Shown in pieces: positions 1 to 8,390 of a stretch of DNA of 34,633 bases. Numbering within the stretch: the first letter of the stretch is position 1; each line of letters starts with the position of its first letter. Below the pieces are notes generated by a model that did no database searches, was not told where the DNA came from, and saw only the letters and a program-made list of their open reading frames with translations. The translations under genes were made by a program, and so were the position numbers. The DNA comes from Thermohalobacteraceae bacterium (GTDB lineage: Bacteria; Bacillota; Clostridia; Tissierellales; VENL01): positions 1 to 34,633 of the forward strand of contig DAOUQG010000004.1 of assembly GCA_030625765.1 (NCBI GenBank), in the 5' to 3' direction.

Positions 1-66
1 ATTCATTTATTTTTCGTAGAAGAAGATGATATTATTAAGGAGTATTATTTTTGTAATGGCTTATAG
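1..66 (+). CDS. C-terminal tail of an upstream gene (partial)
   Basis: Reading frame 1 is open from the first base of the window to a TAG at 64-66. It gives a 21-residue acidic tail containing FFVEEDD and ending YYFCNGL. The other two forward frames meet stops within the first 30 bases. The stop lies 39 bases before queG, so the two genes may be co-transcribed. There is too little sequence to name a family. Confidence 0.45.
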   Translation: MHLFFVEEDDIIKEYYFCNGL

Positions 67-105
67 GGATTATATATAATTCTATAAAATAAGAGGAATG
101 ATATA

Positions 106-1236
106 ATGGACATAAAAAAACACATAATTAATATATCTAGAGAACTTGAAATAGATATAATTGGATTCACTTACACCGAACCTTATGAGGAACTTAGAAA
201 TTTTTTAGAATCTAGAAAAAAAAAGAGATATGATACTGAATTTGAAGAAAAGAATATTGATTTACGAATTGATCCCTTTAATATTTTACATGACAGTAGA
301 TCTATAATTGTTATAGGCATGTCATATAATACTGAGAACAGTAAGAAAATAAGAGAAGATGATAGAATAGGAATATTATCAAAATCTTCATGGGGAGTAG
401 ATTATCATAAGGTATTACGAGAAAAACTAGAGGAGCTAGTAAAAGAAATTAAAAAGGTTTGCGATTTCAAATATAGGATAATAGTTGACACAGGGTCTCT
501 TGTTGATAGAGAAGTAGCAAAAAGAGCAAATATAGGCTGGTATGGAAGAAATAATTCAATAATAAATGATATATTTGGCTCATTTATTTTTATAGGATAT
601 ATCATAACGGATTTAGAAATTGAAGCTGATATGAGTGAACGGGTGGAAGAAAAATGTATGAACTGTAGAACTTGTATAGACTCATGTCCTACTAGTGCTA
701 TAGAAGAAGGATATATAATAAATGCTAGAAAATGCGTATCTTACTTAACTCAGACTAAAGAGAGAATTCCATATGAATTAAGAGACAAGATGGGGACAAA
801 GGTATATGGATGTGATACATGTCAATTAGTATGCCCGTACAATAAAAAAGCTGTAAAGGTGAATAGTAGACTCTTTATTCCCAAAGTAACAAATGGATAT
901 ATAAGTCTATATGAATTATTTAATATTTCTAATAAGGAATTTAAGAAAAAGTATGGTCATATGGCTGGAAGCTGGAGAGGAAAAAATATATTAAAAAGAA
1001 ACTGTATAATTGCCTTGGGAAATATTAAGGATAAGGAAAGTATAAATATATTGAAAGAATCACTAAACAACTCTAGCACAATGATAAGAGAATATTCTGC
1101 ATGGTCTTTGTTAAAAATAGATAAAGAATTAGGTAAAAAAATACTCAATGAACATATTAAAAATGAAAAGGATGATGAAGTGCGAGTGGAGATGGAGAAA
1201 CTCTTAGAATATTTTGAAGGTGATAGCACTTATTAA
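106..1236 (+). CDS. queG: Epoxyqueuosine reductase QueG
   Basis: This cobalamin-dependent iron-sulfur enzyme reduces epoxyqueuosine to queuosine in the wobble position of tRNA, the last step of queuosine synthesis. The 376-residue protein has the usual layout. A DUF1730-type N-terminal half contains VDTGSLVDREVAKRA, with Asp134 at the place of the family's proposed proton donor. Two [4Fe-4S] motifs follow: CMNCRTCIDSCP (Cys184, 187, 190, 194) and CDTCQLVCP (Cys236, 239, 243), with a further Cys at 210. The C-terminus (about 290-376) is helical and HEAT-like, as expected for tRNA binding. The ATG at 106 follows AGAGGA. Length and motifs match the family closely. No other queuosine gene is in the window. 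Confidence 0.93.
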   Translation: MDIKKHIINISRELEIDIIGFTYTEPYEELRNFLESRKKKRYDTEFEEKNIDLRIDPFNILHDSRSIIVIGMSYNTENSKKIREDDRIGILSKSSWGVDYHKVLREKLEELVKEIKKVCDFKYRIIVDTGSLVDREVAKRANIGWYGRNNSIINDIFGSFIFIGYIITDLEIEADMSERVEEKCMNCRTCIDSCPTSAIEEGYIINARKCVSYLTQTKERIPYELRDKMGTKVYGCDTCQLVCPYNKKAVKVNSRLFIPKVTNGYISLYELFNISNKEFKKKYGHMAGSWRGKNILKRNCIIALGNIKDKESINILKESLNNSSTMIREYSAWSLLKIDKELGKKILNEHIKNEKDDEVRVEMEKLLEYFEGDSTY

Positions 1237-1296
1237 AATCTCTCACATAGTAAATTTTTATTTAGTAATATAAAAAAAGGAAAATATATTATAAGT

Positions 1297-1306
1297 ATGG
1301 TATACT
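1297..1306 (+). promoter_or_regulatory. Extended -10 promoter for kbl
   Basis: TATGGTATACT carries TG at 1298-1299, one base before a TATACT -10 box at 1301-1306, the extended -10 arrangement. No convincing -35 hexamer is visible 16-18 bases upstream. The predicted transcript starts about 65 bases before the kbl start codon. Almost the same string (TATGGTATACTGT) occurs before cheX at 24908. Confidence 0.5.
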
Positions 1307-1378
1307 GTTATTGGTGAATTTTTGTCATATGTTTAAACAGTAATATTACATATTCTAAATTAAGAGGAGGTACATATT

Positions 1379-2560
1379 ATGAGTAGTAACCACAGCTTTT
1401 TAGAAGGTAAAATTAATGAATTAAAAGAGCAGGGAGTTTATAGAAAGCTTCCAGTTTTAGCAGGTGCAAACGAAGCTGAGATAATCTTAGATGGTAAAAA
1501 GGTTATAAACTTATCATCAAATAACTACTTAGGATTTGCCAACCATCCAAGACTTAAGAAGGCTGCTATCGAAGCTGTTGAAAAGTATGGAGTAGGAGCA
1601 GGTGCAGTAAGAACTATAGTAGGAAATATGGATATTCACGAAGAATTAGAAGAAATACTTGCTAAGTTCAAAAGAGAAGAAGCTGTTATGGTATTCCAAT
1701 CAGGTTTTAACTGTAATGCTGGTACTATTCAAGCTATCACTGAAAAAGGAGACTTGATTATTTCAGATTCATTAAACCATGCAAGTATTATTGATGGAGT
1801 TAGATTAAGTAAAGCTGATAGAGCTGTATTTAACCATTCAGATATGGAAGACCTTGAAAGAGTTTTAAAGGAAAAAAGAGATCAATATAGAAACTGTTTA
1901 ATTATAACTGACGGTGTATTCAGTATGGACGGAGACGTTGCAAAGCTTCCAGAAATAGTTGAATTAGCTGAAAAATACAACTGTATGACTTACGTTGACG
2001 ATGCACATGGTTCTGGAGTATTAGGTGAAAGCGGTAGAGGAACTGTTGACCATTTCCATTTACATGGTAAAGTAGACTTCTCAATTGGAACACTGTCAAA
2101 GGCTATAGGTGTAATAGGTGGATACGTTGCTACAAGCAAGGCAGGACAAGAATGGTTAAATCATAGAGGAAGACCAATTCTTTTCAGTACTGCTTTACCA
2201 CCAGCAGCTGTAGGAGCAATTATTGAAGCTGTTAAAATGCTTATGGAAACAACTGAGTTTACAGATAGATTATGGAGTAATGCAAGATACTTTAAAGAAA
2301 AACTAGGAAAACTAGGTTTTAATACAGGACAAAGCGAAACTCCTATCACTCCAGTTATCATCGGAGATGAAGCTAAAACTATGGAATTTAGTATGAAGCT
2401 AAAAGAAAATGGAGTATTCGTATCAGCTATAGTATTCCCAACAGTTCCAAGAGGAACAGGAAGAGTAAGATGTATGGTAACTGCAGGACATACAGAAGAA
2501 CAGCTTGACAGAGCAGTTGAAGCATTTGAGAAGGTTGGAAAGGAAATGGGGATAATATAG
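1379..2560 (+). CDS. kbl: Glycine C-acetyltransferase (2-amino-3-ketobutyrate CoA ligase)
   Basis: This PLP enzyme of the alpha-oxoamine synthase family interconverts glycine plus acetyl-CoA with 2-amino-3-ketobutyrate, the second step of threonine breakdown by the threonine dehydrogenase route. At 393 residues it has the family length. Recognisable motifs are [10 protein letters not shown], the aspartate-histidine motif [11 protein letters not shown], and the PLP lysine in TLSKAIG (Lys241). The ATG at 1379 follows AGAGGAGG at an 8-base gap. It looks monocistronic, with its own extended -10 box and a strong terminator. Compared with its neighbours it uses more C-ending codons (AAC, GAC, TTC), which suggests high expression. 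No threonine dehydrogenase gene is adjacent. A related specificity (8-amino-7-oxononanoate synthase) cannot be fully excluded, but there are no biotin genes nearby. Confidence 0.88.
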   Translation: MSSNHSFLEGKINELKEQGVYRKLPVLAGANEAEIILDGKKVINLSSNNYLGFANHPRLKKAAIEAVEKYGVGAGAVRTIVGNMDIHEELEEILAKFKREEAVMVFQSGFNCNAGTIQAITEKGDLIISDSLNHASIIDGVRLSKADRAVFNHSDMEDLERVLKEKRDQYRNCLIITDGVFSMDGDVAKLPEIVELAEKYNCMTYVDDAHGSGVLGESGRGTVDHFHLHGKVDFSIGTLSKAIGVIGGYVATSKAGQEWLNHRGRPILFSTALPPAAVGAIIEAVKMLMETTEFTDRLWSNARYFKEKLGKLGFNTGQSETPITPVIIGDEAKTMEFSMKLKENGVFVSAIVFPTVPRGTGRVRCMVTAGHTEEQLDRAVEAFEKVGKEMGII

Positions 2561-2581
2561 TAAAAACTGATTTGATAAAAG

Positions 2582-2621
2582 ACTGTGTTGAAAGCGGTTA
2601 CGCTTTTGACACAGTTTTTTT
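2582..2621 (+). terminator. Rho-independent terminator after kbl
   Basis: A 15-bp stem (2582-2596 with 2601-2615, two G-T wobbles) closes a GTTA loop and is followed by seven T. It begins 21 bases after the kbl stop codon. Confidence 0.92.
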
Positions 2622-2799
2622 GATATTAAAATTAGATCGTTTATTTATCTAACATTATGATATTATCGTTAATTTTCAAAAAAACACTACAAATCGCTTG
2701 AAAATTATATATGAATATTATAATATTTAACATGAGTGTTATTTATAGGGGTGTTACAATATGTCAGTGTTTAATAGAACAAGAAAAAGAACTTACATA

Positions 2800-2817
2800 T
2801 TGTCAAAGGGACGGGGT
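2800..2817 (+). repeat. REP-like motif, degenerate copy 1
   Basis: TGTCAAAGGGACGGGGTT matches 13 of 18 positions of TGACAAGAAGGCGGGGTT at 5953-5970. The flanks TTGTCA and TGATAACAA can pair imperfectly. Short GGGACGG-type hairpins of this kind are scattered in many clostridial genomes. That comparison is from memory and was not searched. Confidence 0.35.
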
Positions 2818-2958
2818 TATTGATAACAATTGTGTAAATAAGCAAGAAGGCATCGTATGAATAACAAGAATGTAAGAAGTATTATAAAAAATCTATAATG
2901 TATATAATGCTACGGATTAGCTAAAAACTTGACACAAAGAAAAGAAAAAGTATTTAAA

Positions 2959-2981
2959 GGAGTTGAAGTGCCAACAACTCC
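2959..2981 (+). repeat. REP-like hairpin, degenerate copy 2
   Basis: GGAGTTG pairs with CAACTCC across a 9-base loop, followed by GTCACCTTC. The order GG(A/G)GTTGAA...CAACAACTC(C/T)GTC is shared with the longer hairpin at 5954-5995, so the two are probably related. Only the inner stem is preserved here. Confidence 0.35.
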
Positions 2982-3083
2982 GTCACCTTCACAACTAGCA
3001 AACAGTGGCCACTAGTGGTTACCGTAACTAACGTAGGATATTAAAATAACATAATTTGTTTTTCAGACTTTGTTAACAATCTG

Positions 3084-3121
3084 AGAAGAGCATAATATAC
3101 ACTGATATATTATGCTCTTCT
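3084..3121 (+). repeat. 16-bp perfect inverted repeat
   Basis: AGAAGAGCATAATATA (3084-3099) is the exact reverse complement of 3106-3121, with a CACTGA loop. No T-run follows on either strand, so it is not a standard intrinsic terminator. It stands 53 bases before the start codon of the small membrane-protein gene. Confidence 0.75.
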
Positions 3122-3173
3122 GAAATATTGTTTATTCATAATTTTTTCTAGGGCTAGAGGGGGCTTAATAGGT

Positions 3174-3712
3174 ATGAAAAGAAGATTATTTATGGTAACT
3201 TTCATCATTATTATATTAATTTTTGTCACTCTATTAGTATATTATTGGACATTTGGTGACAAAAAAATATTAAGTCTAAAAAATTAGATGATGTCTTTTT
3301 TGAAACTATGGCGAGTACATTTCCAGATTATCAACTAGACAATTATAGAAAATACTATGTGAGTAATACTTATATTATATACATATTCAAAATTGAAAAT
3401 TCAAATAACCTATCTAAACTGGGACATCTAACATTTAAAAAAAATAGTCTGTGGAACTATTATAGTAAATTTAGTTCTGGTGATACTACAAACACTCCTT
3501 ATAGTGAGAAATTTTATAAACATGATAATGATCAATTTCTTGTGCTAGTGTACGGAGAAAATGAGGGTAGATTATATAACACTATTACTATTAAGATAGG
3601 AAATAAAATATATTATGAAGATATCGAAAAAGATCAGTTATTCTTAAAAGTATATTATGAGCCTATTAAAGATGAAAAATATCTTTCTAATATTGAAGTT
3701 TACTTGAAATAG
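3174..3712 (+). CDS. Small membrane-anchored protein, interrupted by a -1 frameshift at an A7 run
   Basis: An ATG at 3174, ten bases after AGAGGGGG, opens a frame that encodes a basic start (MKRRLF) and one hydrophobic segment (about residues 7-25). That frame stops at 3285-3287 after 37 codons. The -1 frame is open from 3260 and runs to a TAA-type end at 3712. Joining the two at the A7 run (3261-3267), by rereading one A after codon 31, gives a continuous 179-residue protein. It would have one N-terminal membrane anchor and a soluble, tyrosine-rich outer domain with motifs such as NYRKYY and KVYYEPIKDEK. The second frame alone has an ATG at 3308 but no ribosome binding site. Possible causes are a sequencing error, a true disabling mutation, phase variation, or programmed slippage on A AAA AAA. 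I do not recognise the family. Confidence 0.6.
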
Positions 3713-3725
3713 GTAATAGCATCTC

Positions 3726-3749
3726 AAGAAGAATAGACATTCTTTTTTT
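3726..3749 (+). terminator. Probable weak terminator after the small membrane-protein gene
   Basis: AAGAAGAAT (3726-3734) pairs with ATTCTTTTT (3739-3747), with one G-T pair and an AGAC loop. The right arm merges into a T7 run (3743-3749). It is AT-rich, so efficiency may be low. A second, longer hairpin follows at 3757. Confidence 0.5.
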
Positions 3750-3756
3750 GAATAAC

Positions 3757-3799
3757 TATATAAACTTTGCCTACATTTGTGCAGGGCAAAGTTTATATA
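3757..3799 (+). repeat. 15-bp perfect inverted repeat
   Basis: TATATAAACTTTGCC (3757-3771) is the exact reverse complement of 3785-3799, with a 13-base loop. It is followed by AAAAAG, not T residues. It may back up the terminator before it or stabilise the 3' end of the mRNA. Confidence 0.65.
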
Positions 3800-4152
3800 A
3801 AAAGTAATTTTATATAAAAAAGGGAATTATTCTATTTTGGTGTATTAATAATTTCTTATTTTTCAAAAAAGCTTAAAATGAGTAATTTACATATGATTTT
3901 TTTAAGACATCGAAACTATTCAACTGGGGTACTTATTTTACGGTTATGTAAAAATAATCTAACAATTTGTGAACACAAATTGTTTTGCTACAATTCAAAA
4001 TAAATTTCAAATAATAAATATTAGAAATATAGAGGAAAATTGGGTATAATGTCGAATTGAATACATTATACCTAATTTTATATAAAAAACATTATTTATA
4101 TAATAAAGCAAATATAATATTTTTAAAACGTAATTTAAGGAGGAGATCAGTT
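3800..4152 (+). other. Upstream region of the chemoreceptor gene, with two palindromes
   Basis: There is no gene in this stretch. AACAATTTGTG (3961-3971) and CACAAATTGTT (3974-3984) form an 11-bp palindrome around AA. GGTATAATGT (4043-4052) and ACATTATACC (4063-4072) form a 10-bp inverted repeat that places a TATAAT on both strands. I could not find a convincing sigma-28-type motility promoter. Confidence 0.5.
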
Positions 4153-5916
4153 ATGGGCAAAAGGAGAATTAAAAAATCAACTAAGTTTACTATTAAATCA
4201 AAACTTATTATTGTATCATTCATTATATTAATTATATCTAATCTTGTATTAGGGGTAGTAAGTTATAATATTGCTAAAAAGCAATTGGAACAAAACGGTA
4301 AAACACTACTAAAGAATAGTGTTGAAATGACTTTGCTAGTGATTGATGAAAAACAAAAATTAGTTGAACAAGGTAAGTTAACTCTTGATGAGGCACAAGA
4401 ACAGGTTAGAGAATATATGTTAGGGAAAAAACAAAAAGATGGTACTAGGCCTATTAATAAAAACATATGTCTTGGAGAAAATGGTTACCTGTTGGCATAT
4501 ACTCAGGATGGATATGAGGCAGCTCATCCTATATTAGAAGGTAAGAATGTATGGGAAGCTAAAGATAAGAGGGATGGTTTTTATCTAGTACAAGATCAAA
4601 TCAAAATAGGAAACAATGGGGGAGGTTATCTTACATATTGGTGGAATATCCCTAATTCGGAGGAAATTGCACCTAAAATCACCTATCAAAAAACAGATCT
4701 TCATTGGGGTTGGGTGGTTAGTGCAGGAACATATATGTATGATTTCAATAAAGGGGCAAGCAAAATTTATCAATTTTTGATTATTATATTAGCATCTTCA
4801 TTTATTATAGGAGGATATGTAATTTTCATTTTTGCCCGCCATATATCAGTTCCAATTGGTAAGATCAATCAAGCTATTAATGAGGTGGCATCAGGCAATC
4901 TAAACATTTCAAATTTGAATATTAAAAATAGAGATGAGACTGGTGAATTAAGCAAATCTTTCAATATCATGATTCAAAATATAAGAGAATTGATTAAATC
5001 AGTTAAAGATTCAGTAGATATTGTATTTGAATCTTCAAAATCCTTAGCTGATATAGGGGATCAAAATATAGCTTCTATTAATGAGGTTGCAGTTGCAATT
5101 GAGCAAATTACAGAAGCTGCAGATAAACAAGCAGAAGATACAGAGAATGGAGTAGTTGAAGTTAAGCAATTGGCTGACAAAATTGAAATAGTAGAAGAGT
5201 CTTCTGTTAATACAAATAATATTGCTGTTGAAGCAAGTGAGTTGAGTAAAAAAGGAATAAATGTTGTTAAATTACTTATGGAAAAATCGAATGAAAACAG
5301 TATTGCTACAACAAAAGCAAATGACATAATTCAAGAAATGAATAAAAGCTCAATTGAAATAGAAACAATTACAGAAACTATTAGTCAAATATCTGACCAA
5401 ACTAACTTGTTGGCTTTAAATGCGGCAATAGAAGCAGCTAGGGCAGGGGAACAGGGAAGAGGTTTTGCAGTAGTTGCTGAAGAGGTTAGAAAATTAGCTG
5501 AACAGTCTTCACTAGCTGCTACTAAAGTAAAAGAACTAATAGATGGAATACAAAAAAAATCAAAAACAGCTGTTGAAACTATGGAACAAGGAAAAAAAAT
5601 TGCTGAGAAACAAGATAACGCTGTTGAAGAAACTAAAAATACTTTTAATGGAATATCAAAAGCGATAGACAATATGGTAGAAAATGTAGAAAAAATCAAT
5701 AGTTATAGTATAGATATGGGAGATAAGAAGGGTGAAATAATAGAAATATTTGAGAATTTTTCAGCTTCAACAGAAGAAAGCTCTGCTGCAATACAACAGG
5801 TTTCAGCTGCAATTGAAGAACAGTTGGCTAGTGTACAGCAGATTAATTCTCATACTCAAGATTTTAAAATTCTTGCAGGGCAGCTTGCAGAAGCTATTAA
5901 TAAATTTAATATATAA
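4153..5916 (+). CDS. Methyl-accepting chemotaxis protein with an extracellular Cache domain
   Basis: This is a membrane receptor that passes ligand signals to CheA/CheW. The ATG at 4153 is chosen because AAGGAGGAG lies 8 bases upstream. An in-frame ATG at 4057 lacks such a site and falls inside a hairpin. The 587-residue protein has TM1 at about 17-38, a single Cache sensor (about 40-195, with [14 protein letters not shown] and GWVVSAGTY), and TM2 at about 207-228. HAMP follows (about 229-282), then a long methyl-accepting coiled coil. The signalling tip near 417-440 contains [19 protein letters not shown]. The Cache type resembles sCache_2, which often senses small organic acids; the ligand is unknown. 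No che or flagellar genes adjoin it, though an orphan cheX lies about 19 kb downstream. Confidence 0.93.
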   Translation: MGKRRIKKSTKFTIKSKLIIVSFIILIISNLVLGVVSYNIAKKQLEQNGKTLLKNSVEMTLLVIDEKQKLVEQGKLTLDEAQEQVREYMLGKKQKDGTRPINKNICLGENGYLLAYTQDGYEAAHPILEGKNVWEAKDKRDGFYLVQDQIKIGNNGGGYLTYWWNIPNSEEIAPKITYQKTDLHWGWVVSAGTYMYDFNKGASKIYQFLIIILASSFIIGGYVIFIFARHISVPIGKINQAINEVASGNLNISNLNIKNRDETGELSKSFNIMIQNIRELIKSVKDSVDIVFESSKSLADIGDQNIASINEVAVAIEQITEAADKQAEDTENGVVEVKQLADKIEIVEESSVNTNNIAVEASELSKKGINVVKLLMEKSNENSIATTKANDIIQEMNKSSIEIETITETISQISDQTNLLALNAAIEAARAGEQGRGFAVVAEEVRKLAEQSSLAATKVKELIDGIQKKSKTAVETMEQGKKIAEKQDNAVEETKNTFNGISKAIDNMVENVEKINSYSIDMGDKKGEIIEIFENFSASTEESSAAIQQVSAAIEEQLASVQQINSHTQDFKILAGQLAEAINKFNI

Positions 5917-5953
5917 CAAGCAAGAAATTTTTGTTTATGTTTGATATCATACT

Positions 5954-5995
5954 GACAAGAAGGCGGGGTTGAAACAACAACTCTGTCTTCTTGTC
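5954..5995 (+). repeat. 18-bp REP-like hairpin after the chemoreceptor gene
   Basis: GACAAGAAG (5954-5962) pairs perfectly with CTTCTTGTC (5987-5995). The stem continues inward through 5963-5971 and 5978-5986 with wobble pairs to a 6-base AAACAA loop. No T-run follows, so transcript protection or a REP-type repeat is more likely than termination. It shares sequence with the elements at 2800 and 2959. The rest of the gap 5917-6140 shows nothing else I can name. Confidence 0.6.
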
Positions 5996-6140
5996 GTCTA
6001 GTGTCCCATCTATAATCGTGTAAAAATTGTTCTAAAATTTCTAAGTATTAGGTAATCAACTTGTCACTGATGACAGTTTGGGAAGGTAACCAATTAAGAA
6101 GTAAGGAAAATCAATGCTTAAATAGTATTAATATTCATAT

Positions 6141-6180
6141 AAAAAAGAGCAAGTCCAATTGAAAAAATGGAGTTGCCCTT
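6141..6180 (-). terminator. Terminator of the ProX-type gene
   Basis: On the minus strand AAGGGCAACTCCA (6168-6180) pairs with TGGACTTGCTCTT (6147-6159), with one G-T wobble and one C-C mismatch. Six T residues follow (6141-6146). It lies about 50 bases beyond the stop codon of the minus-strand gene. Confidence 0.7.
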
Positions 6181-6232
6181 GATAGTTTAATTTGATTCGT
6201 AATTTAAGAAAATTGCAACTTAATCCTAATTA

Positions 6233-6730
6233 TTAGTTAATACAGATAAAGGTAAATTTATTGCCGCACCATTTTATAAACTTTTCAAGATTTTTATAAG
6301 AAATACTAATTGTTGCAGTATTTACATTTGGGTGAAAACTAATGTTACTAGCACTAACTAAATCTTTATCTATTAGAATTTGTACATCTTTATCAATATC
6401 ATTTATTAACCCAAAAGGGCTAACTGAACCTGGTTTAAGAGCTAAATATTTATATAATCTTTCTTTTGAAGCAAATGACAAGTTTGTACTTCCTATTTGT
6501 CTAGACAAAAGTTTTAAATCTACTTGCTTTGCTTCATCTAATATTACAAGATAATGCATATTTCCTTTTCTATTACGAAGAAAAAGATTTTTACAATGTT
6601 GTCCTGGAATACATATATCTAGTTGGTGGGCTTCTTCAATAGTGTATATTGGTTTATGTTCATATCTACTATATTCAATTTCTAACATCTTTAAAATATC
6701 ATATAGTTTTTGCTCATCTTCATTAATCAA
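6233..6730 (-). CDS. Prolyl-tRNA editing deacylase-like protein (YbaK/ProX family)
   Basis: Proteins of this family hydrolyse mischarged aminoacyl-tRNAs in trans, typically Ala-tRNA(Pro) for ProX. The 165-residue protein has the family size and order: an N-terminal helix with YEHKPIYTIEEA, then CKNLFLRNRKGNMHYLVIL, then KPGSVSPFGLIND. The latter is the signature of the ProX/PrdX branch. The start is a TTG at 6730, because GGAGG lies about 8 bases upstream and the nearby ATG is out of frame. A clear promoter and terminator make it a single-gene unit. PrdX homologues often sit in proline reductase clusters of clostridia, but no prd gene is in this window. Confidence 0.85.
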   Translation of the reverse strand: MINEDEQKLYDILKMLEIEYSRYEHKPIYTIEEAHQLDICIPGQHCKNLFLRNRKGNMHYLVILDEAKQVDLKLLSRQIGSTNLSFASKERLYKYLALKPGSVSPFGLINDIDKDVQILIDKDLVSASNISFHPNVNTATISISYKNLEKFIKWCGNKFTFICIN

Positions 6731-6795
6731 ATTTCTTCCTCCTATTCAAGAGTTAAGTCATAATATTTTATAATAGTGAACTAATTATATACAGT

Positions 6796-6824
6796 ATTAT
6801 ACAGAAATTCAATTGGTCAATCAA
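6796..6824 (-). promoter_or_regulatory. Promoter of the ProX-type gene
   Basis: On the minus strand TTGATT (6819-6824) is separated by 17 bases from a perfect TATAAT (6796-6801). Transcription would start near 6789, giving a leader of about 60 bases. Confidence 0.7.
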
Positions 6825-6885
6825 CCAACTTTTCCTTTTTTGTGTATATGATGTCATGTCATGGAGCGCGTGTGTTCCTCAAAAG

Positions 6886-6931
6886 AATCCCTTCTGGTGA
6901 GTATTATTTATAATTTTCACCAGAAGGGATT
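6886..6931 (-). terminator. Terminator of the hydrolase operon
   Basis: AATCCCTTCTGGTGA (6886-6900) is exactly complementary to 6917-6931, a 15-bp stem with a 16-base loop. Read on the minus strand it is followed by CTTTTG, so the T-run is short. It begins 33 bases after the stop codon of the lipoprotein hydrolase and has no plus-strand gene to serve. Confidence 0.65.
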
Positions 6932-6963
6932 TTAATATTTGCAAATTGATTTGGATGATCAAA

Positions 6964-8355
6964 CTATTTTTCGATCCAATTTATTAAATCTTCAATGACC
7001 TCATTTGGTATATGTCCCTCTATTAGATATTCATTTGGATTTGGTGTTCCTTCACCTTCAAGGAATAGATGATTTAGCTTTTCATAGGTTTTAAAAGTAA
7101 CATTTTCTTTATTTTCTAATGCTTCTTGCCAGTTTTTGAGGTCTGCTTCTGTAACTTGATAGTCTCTTAAGCCTTGCATAATTAAAATTCTCTGCTGTAA
7201 TTGCTTAGCCATTTCTACTGGATTATAGTTCCTTAAATCAAGCCAATATGGAGCATAAATACTAAATAACTTGGCTGGGTCAGTATTGGTAGAAAGATTG
7301 GGGTCTTTGATATTTTGAACGCATGACTTAATAAAATCTAAATTTGCAGTCTCTTCATCATCTACATTACTATCAAGAGAATATAAATATTCATATTGTT
7401 CTAACATCAAATCCTCTAATGGTCGTGTGTTTCCAGCTAAAATTATACAACCTGCTATATCTTTATCTTCATTTACTATTCTAGGAACTAGGTATCCTCC
7501 TAAACTGTGTCCAAGTACATAGATATTGTTTGGATCAATTTGATTATGACCTTTTAAGAATTGTACTGCTGAAATTGCATCATTGATTGTTTCTTCTTTC
7601 ACAGTAAAATCAGTAACGTTTTTTAGTTTTACAGCATAGTGCTTAGTTCTTTTTTCGTATCTTAAAACCGCAACACCTCTAGTAGATAATCCCCATGCAA
7701 TATCTCTAAAAGGTTTGTTTGGTCCTATTGTTTCATCTCTGTCACTTGGACCAGAGCCATGAACTAAAACAACTACAGGAAAAGGACCTTCTCCTTTTGG
7801 TATGGATAGTGTTCCAGGTAATGACCATCCTTCTTCCCCAACAGCTACCTCATATTCAGTAATCGAATCTGGAACATTGCTTTCTTCAGTGCTAGCGCCT
7901 GAAGGATTATCAATCAGAGTATAGTTAAAACCAGCAATTTGTTTTTCTGTATCAAAAACAACATTGAGAGAAATAAACTGCTTTTCAAATTCACATGCAA
8001 AACTAACTATATTATATTGTCCTGATTGACTTTGAGATGAATTTATAGTTTTGATAAAAGAACCGTAAGTTTCTGTCAGCTGAGTCATTACTGCTTTCAT
8101 AATATCCGGTGTAAAAGCATCCTTTAACTTAGAATTCATTGTGTAGTTATTATAGGCATTTTCATAGTTTTCATTAAGAATGTCATTCACATAACTTTCA
8201 GCGATTGCCTCGATATCTACATTAGATTCATCTTTGGTGACATTTTCTTGTTCATTCTGAGTAGTTTCTTCTGTCACATCAGTTGCTTTGTTACATGCAG
8301 AAAATGTTAGAATGCTAACCAAAATAACAAAGATAATTAATGAATTTTTCTTCAT
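6964..8355 (-). CDS. Secreted alpha/beta hydrolase lipoprotein with N-terminal DUF3887-like domain
   Basis: A lipoprotein signal (hydrophobic stretch then LTFSAC, lipid-bearing Cys21) predicts anchoring on the outer face of the membrane. Residues about 48-147 look like DUF3887, an all-helix/sheet domain often placed before hydrolases. From about 165 an alpha/beta hydrolase fold follows. It has an oxyanion-type HGSGPSDRDE (199-208), the nucleophile in GHSLGG (Ser284), acid Asp398 in GLRDYQV and His429 in KLNHLF, a complete triad. Substrate is unknown; peptidase-like or esterase activity is possible. The ATG at 8355 follows GAGGTGAT. It is the last gene of a minus-strand operon, 35 bases after the DUF1648 protein gene. 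Confidence 0.88.
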   Translation of the reverse strand: MKKNSLIIFVILVSILTFSACNKATDVTEETTQNEQENVTKDESNVDIEAIAESYVNDILNENYENAYNNYTMNSKLKDAFTPDIMKAVMTQLTETYGSFIKTINSSQSQSGQYNIVSFACEFEKQFISLNVVFDTEKQIAGFNYTLIDNPSGASTEESNVPDSITEYEVAVGEEGWSLPGTLSIPKGEGPFPVVVLVHGSGPSDRDETIGPNKPFRDIAWGLSTRGVAVLRYEKRTKHYAVKLKNVTDFTVKEETINDAISAVQFLKGHNQIDPNNIYVLGHSLGGYLVPRIVNEDKDIAGCIILAGNTRPLEDLMLEQYEYLYSLDSNVDDEETANLDFIKSCVQNIKDPNLSTNTDPAKLFSIYAPYWLDLRNYNPVEMAKQLQQRILIMQGLRDYQVTEADLKNWQEALENKENVTFKTYEKLNHLFLEGEGTPNPNEYLIEGHIPNEVIEDLINWIEK

Positions 8356-8390
8356 ACTATATCACCTCAATTTATATTTTTAATATCTAC

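Larger units (their letters stand above)
2622..3173 (+). other. Gene-poor spacer with several inverted repeats
   Basis: I see no convincing gene in these 550 bases. They contain a REP-like motif (TGTCAAAGGGACGGGGTT at 2800-2817), a hairpin GGAGTTG/CAACTCC at 2959-2981, a perfect palindrome CCACTAGTGG at 3009-3018, TCAGA/TCTGA around TGTTAACA at 3063-3084, and a long hairpin at 3084-3121. A 20-codon ORF at 2761-2823 has a ribosome-binding-like sequence but no recognisable product. Confidence 0.6.

Noticed and set aside
2761-2823. 20-codon ORF after AGGGGTG (MSVFNRTRKR...)
   Set aside because: It has a plausible ribosome binding site but overlaps the REP-like motif, ends in TGA-TAA and resembles nothing I know. 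It is too short to call a gene.
4057-4152. N-terminal extension of the chemoreceptor to an upstream ATG
   Set aside because: No ribosome binding site precedes it, it lies in an inverted repeat, and the ATG at 4153 has AAGGAGGAG.
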